From Prosthecobacter dejongeii (GTDB lineage Bacteria; Verrucomicrobiota; Verrucomicrobiia; Verrucomicrobiales; Verrucomicrobiaceae), in contig NZ_JACHIF010000003.1 of assembly GCF_014203045.1 (NCBI RefSeq), forward strand, positions 186,001 through 250,000: 64,000 nucleotides of DNA, written 5' to 3'. The notes beneath the pieces are model-generated. The model had not been told where the DNA came from and did not search any database. It worked only from the letters and a program-made list of their open reading frames with translations. Positions 58,058-64,000 of the stretch are shown piece by piece. The position numbers were made by a program, and so were the translations under genes. The first letter of the stretch is position 1. The number at the start of each line of letters is the position of its first letter.

Positions 58058-61000
58058 ATGAACCGCCTGCTTTTGCCCCTGCTCGCCACCTCGGCGTTCG
58101 CTGCTGATTTCCCGAAACCTTTCAATTCCGAAAAAGGCGATCCCATGTCTGCCGAGGAAGCGGCCGCCACGATGCAACTGCCGCCGGGCTTCAAGTGCGT
58201 GGTCTTCGCTTCGGAGCCGGATGTGCAGCAGCCCATCGCCATGACCTGGGATGCCAAGGGCCGACTCTGGGTGGCGGAAAACTACACCTATGCAGAAAAC
58301 CCCGCCCGCTGGGACACCAAGCTGCGCGACCGAATCATCATCCTGGAAGACAAGGACGGCGATGGCAAACACGATGGCCGCAAGGTCTTCTGGGACCAGG
58401 GCGCTTATCTGACCAGCGTGGAGTGGGGCCATGGCGGAGCCTGGATTTTAAACGACGGCACCCTGAGCTTCATCGCCGACAAAAATGGCGACGACGTGCC
58501 CGATGCCGCGCCCCAAATCCTGCTGGACGGCTTTAATACCAAGACCATCGGCCACAACATCGTCAACGGCCTGCGCTGGGGACCAGACGGCTGGCTGTAT
58601 GGCCGCCATGGCATCACCGATACTTCCGCTGTGGGGGCTCCCGGCACGCCTAACGAAAAGCGTGTAAAGATGAACTGCGCCATCTGGCGTTATCACCCCA
58701 CCCGCAAAATTCTGGAAACGGTGGCCCATGGCGGCACCAATTCCTGGGGCCATGATTGGAACGCGGAAGGTGAGCTGTTCATGATCAATACCGTCATCGG
58801 CCATCTCTGGCATGTGATCCCAGGGGCCTACTATCGCCGCATGTTCGGCACCCACCTGAACCCGCATGTTTATGAAGTGATCGAACAAACCGCCGACCAT
58901 TTCCATTGGGACACCGGCGCTGAAAAATGGAGTGACATCCGCACCGGCATCAGCAACAAGACCCTGGAACTCGGCGGTGGTCATGCCCACGTCGGCATGC
59001 TCATCTATCAGGGCGGCACCTGGCCGAAAGAGTACCACGGCAAGATGCTCACCTGCAACCTTCACGGACGTCGTATCAATGTGGATACCCTGGAGCGCGA
59101 AGGCTGCGGTTACGTGGGCAAACACGCCCCTGATTTCATGCAGGCCAAAGACCCCTGGTTTCGCGGCCTCGACCTCATCACCGGCCCCGATGGCAACGTC
59201 TTCGTCTCCGACTGGAGCGACTCCGGCGAATGCCACGACAACGACGGCGTGCATCGCACCAGCGGGCGCATCTATAAGATTGTTTATGGGGAGCCGAAAA
59301 AGGCGGAGCCGTTCGATGTGGCGGCGATGAAGGATGAGGAGCTGGTCAAGCTGCTCGGAAGTGAGAACAACTGGTGGAGTCGGAAGGCAACCTTTGAATT
59401 GCAACAGAAGATGTATAACATGCAGGTTGATGGCGCAGAGCCGAGTAAATCTCCGCATGCGTTGCGGAAGGAAGTTAGAAATAATTCGGCGAAATCAGGG
59501 GAAACGACTTTCATCCTCGGAGCTTTGTTTTCCGACTTCGAAGGGCGTGCTCACATGAGGAATTACATGGAATGGGCTGAATATCTGAATGCCAAGGAGG
59601 AGTCGGTCAGAGCTACGGTAATTAACTTTTTAGTCGCTGATAATGACACTCAGGGAGAATGGTCTGAGGCATTGGCGCTCGCTCCTCGAACCTTGCAACA
59701 GAACGCCTTGCATTCACCAGATCCACAAGTGTTGGAGGATGAGATCGCGATGTGGAGGTTTGAGGGGAAATCCAAGCTCCTCCCATTGCTCAAAGTGTTC
59801 GCTGAAATGGCTAAAAATGACTCCTCCGGCCTCATCCGTCTCCATCTTGCTTCCGCGTTGCAACGCCTCCCTCTCGACGCCCGCTGGCCCATCGCCACCG
59901 CGCTGGCCCAGCGTACTGAAGACGCCAATGATCGCCAGCAGCCGCTCATGATCTGGTATGGCATCGAGTCGGCCGTGGCGGCTGATCCGATGCGCGGCGT
60001 GGAACTCATCGCCAGCGCCAAGATCCCGACGGTGCGCCGTTTGGTGGCCCGTCGCATCACGGAAGAAATCGAAAAACAGCCTGCGGCGGTGGAGGCCTTG
60101 GTGGCCCTGCTGGGCAAACAGCCCGAGCTGCAAAAAGACATTCTCGATGGCATGTCCGCCGCGCTGAATGGCTGGAACAAAGCCCCGAAACCGAAGGGTT
60201 GGGATGAAGTGGCGAAGCTCTTGGAAACAAGGAGTGAGGCCATCCTGGCCTCATCGGGTGAGGGCAAGATGCCCTCACTCCTTGAGAATGTGCGCCAACT
60301 CTCCACCATCTTCGGCGGTGGTCGTCCGATGGAAGAACTCATCCCCATCGTCAAAGACATGGAGGGGGATGCCTCCGCGCGTCGTAATGCCTTCGCCAGC
60401 CTCACCCGCAGTGCGAAGCCCGAGTTGCTGCCTCTCATTCGCGGTCTGGTGAATGACAAAGTCATCGGCACCGAAGCCCGCAGCGCCCTGGCTGCCTATG
60501 ATGACCCGAGCATCCCGAAGGCCCTGCTTCAGCCTTGGCCCGGTCGCAGTTTGGAGCAGCAGACGGCCACGGTGAATACGCTCATCAGCCGTCCCGCTTA
60601 TGCCCATGCCTTGCTGGACACCCTCAAAGCCGGGAAGGTTCCCGCCTCCGTCATTTCACCTTATCAAGCCCGTGCCATCGTCAGCTTGAAGAATGAAGCC
60701 CTAACCAAAAAGCTGACCGAAGTCTGGGGCGAGCTGCGCGATACTCCCGAGGCCAAGAAAGCCGAGATGGCCAAATGGACCGCTGCCTTGACCCCGGCCG
60801 CCCTGGCCAAAGGCGAGGCCCCCAAAGGCAAGATGGTCTTCATGGCCGCCTGTGCCGCCTGTCACAAGCTCTACGGCGAAGGCGGCATGATCGGCCCCGA
60901 CCTCACCGGTGGGGACCGTCACAAGCTGACCTACCTCTTGGAAAACATCCTGGACCCCAGTGCCATCGTGCCTGCGGACTATCGCATGACCGTCTTCAAG

Positions 61001-61222
61001 CTGAAAGATGGCCGCACCATCACCGGCGTGATCCCCGAGCAAAATCCGAAGACCGTCACTGTGCAGACCCCCGCCGAAAGACTGACGTTGGAGCGCGCCG
61101 AGATCACCGAGCAGCAGCAGCTTTCCATGAGTCTCATGCCCGAAGGCCTGCTCACCGCCCTGGGCGAAGAGCAAGTCATCCACCTCATGGCCTACCTCCA
61201 GAGTCTCGGTCCCGTACAGTAG
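58058..61222 (+). CDS. PVC-type exported dehydrogenase-like cytochrome c with HEAT-like region
   Basis: Encodes 1054 residues from the ATG at 58058, with signal peptide LLLPLLATSAFAA. The N-terminal half is a membrane-bound-dehydrogenase-type beta-propeller (KCVVFASEPDVQQPIAMTWDAKGRLWVAENYTY; NLHGRRINVDTLERE). A HEAT-like alpha-helical region spans about residues 420-900. The cytochrome c domain has CAACH (932-936) and ends near residue 1054. Typical for large sugar- or alcohol-oxidising proteins of PVC bacteria. Two oddities: codons about 725-742 come from a REP-like palindrome, and the DNA around 59330-59860 is distinctly less GC-rich than the rest. The stop codon overlaps a REP unit. Confidence 0.92.
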   Translation: MNRLLLPLLATSAFAADFPKPFNSEKGDPMSAEEAAATMQLPPGFKCVVFASEPDVQQPIAMTWDAKGRLWVAENYTYAENPARWDTKLRDRIIILEDKDGDGKHDGRKVFWDQGAYLTSVEWGHGGAWILNDGTLSFIADKNGDDVPDAAPQILLDGFNTKTIGHNIVNGLRWGPDGWLYGRHGITDTSAVGAPGTPNEKRVKMNCAIWRYHPTRKILETVAHGGTNSWGHDWNAEGELFMINTVIGHLWHVIPGAYYRRMFGTHLNPHVYEVIEQTADHFHWDTGAEKWSDIRTGISNKTLELGGGHAHVGMLIYQGGTWPKEYHGKMLTCNLHGRRINVDTLEREGCGYVGKHAPDFMQAKDPWFRGLDLITGPDGNVFVSDWSDSGECHDNDGVHRTSGRIYKIVYGEPKKAEPFDVAAMKDEELVKLLGSENNWWSRKATFELQQKMYNMQVDGAEPSKSPHALRKEVRNNSAKSGETTFILGALFSDFEGRAHMRNYMEWAEYLNAKEESVRATVINFLVADNDTQGEWSEALALAPRTLQQNALHSPDPQVLEDEIAMWRFEGKSKLLPLLKVFAEMAKNDSSGLIRLHLASALQRLPLDARWPIATALAQRTEDANDRQQPLMIWYGIESAVAADPMRGVELIASAKIPTVRRLVARRITEEIEKQPAAVEALVALLGKQPELQKDILDGMSAALNGWNKAPKPKGWDEVAKLLETRSEAILASSGEGKMPSLLENVRQLSTIFGGGRPMEELIPIVKDMEGDASARRNAFASLTRSAKPELLPLIRGLVNDKVIGTEARSALAAYDDPSIPKALLQPWPGRSLEQQTATVNTLISRPAYAHALLDTLKAGKVPASVISPYQARAIVSLKNEALTKKLTEVWGELRDTPEAKKAEMAKWTAALTPAALAKGEAPKGKMVFMAACAACHKLYGEGGMIGPDLTGGDRHKLTYLLENILDPSAIVPADYRMTVFKLKDGRTITGVIPEQNPKTVTVQTPAERLTLERAEITEQQQLSMSLMPEGLLTALGEEQVIHLMAYLQSLGPVQ
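60229..60283. repeat. REP-like palindrome inside the cytochrome gene
   Basis: Inverted ends AAGGAGTGAGG and CCTCACTCCTT enclose GGCCATCCTGGCC and GGGCAAGATGCCC. The reverse complement aligns with 40239-40291. It is read through in frame as EAILASSGEGKMPSLL. Confidence 0.85.
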
Positions 61223-61350
61223 TCATCACTCTCCGAGTGATGCGATCCAGAGCGACGTCCCTCATTCCAATCTTCATCTTCCTCCCCTCAACACTCACCC
61301 TTTTCGTGATCCACCAAACCCATCACTCGGAGAGTGATGAATACTGTACT
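61214..61350. repeat. left BIME flanking RAYT 2 (REP family 2)
   Basis: Opposed units GTACAGTAGTCATCACTCTC and its counterpart ending GATGAATACTGTAC enclose a spacer of about 65 bases. The unit provides the stop codon of the cytochrome gene (CAG TAG). The inner part encodes the last residues of the transposase on the other strand. Confidence 0.9.
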
Positions 61351-61984
61351 GCCGCAGATGAAACTCCGCAGGCCTGAGGCGAGCTCGGACGGGGTTTTCG
61401 GCGATGTAGCGCTGCAATCTTTTGAACTGGCTTTCGTGGCGAACGAGATGGTCGAAAGCATCCTGCCGCCAGAACCGACCTTCAGTGCCGAGCCTTTCTT
61501 GAATCCACCGGCCCGTGTATCGTTTCCAGGATTCACACTGTTTTAATAAGACGTCTTTATCCGGGAACATCGCCAGAAAATGCACATGGTTAGGCATGAT
61601 GACAAAGTCCAGCATCTCATAACGGTCGCCGTCGAAATGCATCAGGCTTTCAGCCACCAGACCGCTCATCTCAGCTTCACGCAGTACACAGGTGCCGTGG
61701 CATCTGTCCAGCTCCTCATGCCAGCGTGAAGTGAAGTGATCGTGAAACTCCGCAATGACCGACGCGTCTAACTGGTAAAGCTGCCTTTTCCAATCTCGTT
61801 CAAGCACATCAATCCCACGCTGCTCCAGCCAAATTCCTCTCTCCGTCAGCCATTTTTCGACCACCTTTTTTGGCATGGAATCATGCGTCCGCCAGGTGAT
61901 GAAACACACCACCCCATCTTGGGACCAATGAGGCAGCTTCCGTTGGGTGATGACCAATTGATCTTCGGGATCAAAGAAGCGCAT
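61295..61984 (-). CDS. REP-associated tyrosine transposase (RAYT 2)
   Basis: Encodes 229 residues from the ATG at 61984; an ATG at 62014 is possible. The HUH motif is MPNHVHFLAMF (His133, His135) and the catalytic Tyr193 lies in QRYIAENPVRARL. Compact RAYT length, all key residues present. The last 17 or so residues (YSIHHSPSDGFGGSRKG) are encoded by the adjacent REP unit. It lies between two copies of the same BIME (61214-61350 and 62045-62208), whose hairpins are its probable substrates. The enzyme would cut and join single-stranded REP DNA. Confidence 0.93.
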   Translation of the reverse strand: MRFFDPEDQLVITQRKLPHWSQDGVVCFITWRTHDSMPKKVVEKWLTERGIWLEQRGIDVLERDWKRQLYQLDASVIAEFHDHFTSRWHEELDRCHGTCVLREAEMSGLVAESLMHFDGDRYEMLDFVIMPNHVHFLAMFPDKDVLLKQCESWKRYTGRWIQERLGTEGRFWRQDAFDHLVRHESQFKRLQRYIAENPVRARLRPAEFHLRQYSIHHSPSDGFGGSRKG

Positions 61985-62044
61985 AAGAGACCCTAGTTTT
62001 AACCAAGGCGACAACCCCGCAAGAGCAAAGGATGAAATCCGGCA

Positions 62045-62208
62045 GTACAGTATTCATCACTCTCCGAGTGATGCGATCCAGGGAACCGTACCTCATTCCA
62101 ACCTTATCTCCGTCCCCCAGTGCATCTTCATTCGTGATCTCCCAAGCCCATCACTCGGAGAGTGATGAATACTGTACCTCATCTCTCGGAGGGAGATGGA
62201 TACTGTAC
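62045..62208. repeat. right BIME flanking RAYT 2, with a third unit
   Basis: Same arrangement as the left copy, including a similar spacer (CTCATTCCAA, then CGTGATC). A third unit CATCTCTCGGAGGGAGATGG ends in TACTGTAC. The units overlap the 3' end of the GNAT gene and supply its final codons and stop. Confidence 0.9.
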
Positions 62209-62681
62209 ATCACCACATCCAGCCAGCGGCCAAATTTGTATCCGGCCTCGCGGAGGTGCGCGCAGGGGGTGAAGCCCTGCCGCTGATGCAGGCGGATGCT
62301 GGCGGCGTTGTCGGCATCAATGACGCCGATCATGAGGTGATGCCCCTGGGCCTGCGCCGTGGTCACGAGTCGTTCTAAAAAAAGTGTGCCCAAACCCTGG
62401 CCGCGAAAGCGCACATCCAGGTAGATGGAGTGCTCCACCGTGAACCGATACCCCGGATGCGAACGAAACGGGCCATAGCTGGCGAAGCCCATCAGCACCC
62501 CTTCGTCATTGATCAGGCCCAGCACCGGAAAACCAGCTTTTTGTTTGGCGGCGAACCAGGCCTCCATGAAGGCCACAGATCGCGGCTCATCTTCATAAAG
62601 AGCCGTCGAGTTGGCGATGGCCTCGTTGAAAATGGCGCGGATGGCTTCCAGGTGCTGAGGGCCGCAGTCGATCCAGGTCAT
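62151..62681 (-). CDS. GNAT acetyltransferase (YncA/phosphinothricin type)
   Basis: Encodes 176 residues. The GNAT fold is evident: HSIYLDVRFRGQGLGTLFLERL supplies the acetyl-CoA pyrophosphate loop (RGQGLG). The N-terminal IFNEAIANSTALYE and the later IGVIDADNAASIRLHQRQGF match the YncA/Pat-like group, which acetylates small amines or amino-acid analogues. The last 19 or so residues (from YSIHLPPRDE to SSLSE) come from REP sequence, so the natural C-terminus has been replaced. Start at 62681; the next gene ends 8 bases upstream. Confidence 0.88.
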   Translation of the reverse strand: MTWIDCGPQHLEAIRAIFNEAIANSTALYEDEPRSVAFMEAWFAAKQKAGFPVLGLINDEGVLMGFASYGPFRSHPGYRFTVEHSIYLDVRFRGQGLGTLFLERLVTTAQAQGHHLMIGVIDADNAASIRLHQRQGFTPCAHLREAGYKFGRWLDVVMYSIHLPPRDEVQYSSLSE

Positions 62682-62689
62682 GCTTTCGG

Positions 62690-63181
62690 TTAGGTGGAAA
62701 GTTTCGCCATGGCCGTTAGAGCAGGGCCTGTCACGCGCATGATGCGCCAGTCGCTTTTCATCTCAGCGCCCAGGCTTTCGTAAAAGCGGATGGCCGGCGT
62801 GTTCCAGTCCAGCACCGTCCACTCATAGCGCCCACAGCCCCGCTCATAGGCAATGCGGGCCACGGCGGTGATCAGCGCCTTGCCCAGACCACAGCCGCGA
62901 TGCGCGGGCTGCACGTAAAGATCTTCCAGGTGCAGGCCCGGCCGAGCCAGGAAGGTGGAGTAGTTTTGGAAATACAGCGCAAAGCCCACGGCCTTTCCAT
63001 CCACGCAACCCATCAGCGCCTCGGCGCTGGGGTTCGGGCAAAACAGCGTCTCCAGCAGGCTTTCCACCGTGGCCACCACCTCATGCGTCAGTTTTTCATA
63101 CTCGGCCAGTTCGTGGATCAGCGCCAGGATGGTGGGCACATCGGCTTCAGTAGCGGCGCGGGTGGTGAGTGTGGCTGGCAT
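62690..63181 (-). CDS. GNAT acetyltransferase (diamine/SSAT-like)
   Basis: Encodes 163 residues. It matches the spermidine/spermine acetyltransferase-like branch: IHELAEYEKLTHEV near the start, YFQNYSTFLARPGLHLEDLYVQPAHRGCGLGKAL in the middle (the acetyl-CoA loop is RGCGLG), and WTVLDWNTPAIRFYESLGAE near the end. It probably acetylates polyamines or thialysine-type amines in the cytosol. It lies 8 bases upstream of the other GNAT gene on the same strand; the two form a likely operon. Confidence 0.9.
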   Translation of the reverse strand: MPATLTTRAATEADVPTILALIHELAEYEKLTHEVVATVESLLETLFCPNPSAEALMGCVDGKAVGFALYFQNYSTFLARPGLHLEDLYVQPAHRGCGLGKALITAVARIAYERGCGRYEWTVLDWNTPAIRFYESLGAEMKSDWRIMRVTGPALTAMAKLST

Positions 63182-63329
63182 GAGGATAAAGGTTCGCCCA
63201 GAGTGTGAGCGCGGGCGATTCGCCTGCCAAGCCTGAATTGGCCGTATCCTTCACCCCACTTTCCATCGCAGGTAAATTCACTCTGCAACGCATTGCCAAA
63301 CGAGGGCATCCCGCTATCCTCGCCACACC

Positions 63330-64000
63330 ATGTCCCTTGAAGCCACTCTCCAGTCCGCCGCCGATTCCGGTAAGCTCCTGCCCTCCAGCCTTGAAAACAT
63401 CCAGGCGCTTCTCTCTGCCAGTGAAAATCCGGTCTATCGCTCCAGCATTGAAGAGCTGGCGAACTCGGCCCAGTGGGATGAGCTGAACGACCGCTTTTTC
63501 CAGGCCCTCAAATTTGGCACCGGTGGCCTGCGCGGACGCACGGTGGGTAAAGTGGTGACGGCTGCGGAACGCGGTGACGCCGCTGCAGATCAGCGCCCAG
63601 ACCATCCCTGTGTGGGCACGAACGCGATGAACTACTACAACGTGGGCCGTGCCACACGCGGCCTCGTGGCCTATGCAAAGACCTACCGCGCCACCGCAGG
63701 CCTGACGGGCAAGCCGAGCATCGTCTTCAGCCATGACACCCGCCATTTCTCCGCCGAATTCGCCCAGAAGTGTGCCCAGATCGCCATAGATAACGGGGCG
63801 GATGTTTACCTTTTCGATGGCTGCCGCGCCACGCCCGAAATGTCCTTTGCCGTGCGCCATCTGCGTGCCGATGCAGGCGTGATGATCACGGCCTCGCACA
63901 ACCCCGCCCACGACAACGGTTTCAAGGTCAATTACAGCGATGGCGCAGGCATTGTGGAACCCCATGCCACGGGCATCATCAAAGAGGTGAATGCCATCGT
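63330..64000 (+). CDS. phosphoglucomutase/phosphomannomutase family protein (partial, 5' end)
   Basis: The first 223 residues are visible; the frame is open at the window edge. FGTGGLRG near residue 66 and TASHNP, the phospho-serine loop, near residue 191 are alpha-D-phosphohexomutase signatures. The active-site Ser is in ASHNP. Full proteins of this long subfamily are about 550-600 residues. It interconverts hexose 1- and 6-phosphates in the cytosol. Divergent from the GNAT pair, with 148 bases between starts. Confidence 0.93.
   Translation, partial: MSLEATLQSAADSGKLLPSSLENIQALLSASENPVYRSSIEELANSAQWDELNDRFFQALKFGTGGLRGRTVGKVVTAAERGDAAADQRPDHPCVGTNAMNYYNVGRATRGLVAYAKTYRATAGLTGKPSIVFSHDTRHFSAEFAQKCAQIAIDNGADVYLFDGCRATPEMSFAVRHLRADAGVMITASHNPAHDNGFKVNYSDGAGIVEPHATGIIKEVNAI

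Overview
The window looks like chromosomal DNA of a Gram-negative bacterium of the Planctomycetota-Verrucomicrobiota group, most likely a Prosthecobacter- or Verrucomicrobium-like verrucomicrobium. This is an inference from family content: a Tat-exported DUF1501 protein, a very large secreted dehydrogenase-type protein ending in a CxxCH heme site, an SHD1-like small secreted protein, a prepilin-like module, weak Shine-Dalgarno sites and moderately high GC.

Positions 1-14130 are a heavy-metal region that probably forms the right part of a genomic island. It holds an RcnA-type Ni/Co exporter, an MFS exporter, a HupE/UreJ protein, a complete CzcCBA/CnrCBA-type tripartite efflux system, and His-rich exported proteins. 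A UmuD-like SOS protein with a truncated Y-family polymerase and a tyrosine integrase follow. The stretch stops at a 28-bp copy of the 3' end of a tRNA-Gly gene, a classic attachment-site footprint. A decayed IS630-type transposase and repeat debris lie at 14400-15570.

Positions 15861-27783 carry three same-strand genes: a DUF4062-nSTAND1-TPR signalling ATPase, a bacterial alpha-2-macroglobulin lipoprotein that has lost its thioester motif, and penicillin-binding protein 1C.

Positions 28064-36890 (minus strand) are the most unusual part. Five closely spaced genes encode two SLOG-domain membrane proteins, a membrane protein with an LRAF-type Rossmann-like domain fused to a prepilin-like C-terminus, a membrane serine hydrolase, and a lipoprotein. 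Three of them share the same four-helix membrane module (SLATT/DUF4231-like). I propose that this is one membrane-associated nucleotide-sensing conflict or stress system with a lipase-like effector.

Positions 37190-40300 hold a REP-associated tyrosine transposase (RAYT), copies of its leader and its probable REP elements, plus a tRNA-Leu. Positions 40283-50830 hold ordinary genes: a CPBP protease, secreted carbohydrate-active proteins, a class C beta-lactamase-like protein, DUF1287 and DUF1501. An 890-bp palindrome-rich gap follows. Positions 50826-64000 hold a cupredoxin, a YyaL/DUF255 protein, DppBC-like permeases, a MATE exporter, the giant PVC cytochrome, a second RAYT between two BIME-type palindromic repeats, two GNAT acetyltransferases and the start of a phosphohexomutase. 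REP units of both families overlap stop codons, supply C-terminal codons, and in one case sit in frame inside a gene.
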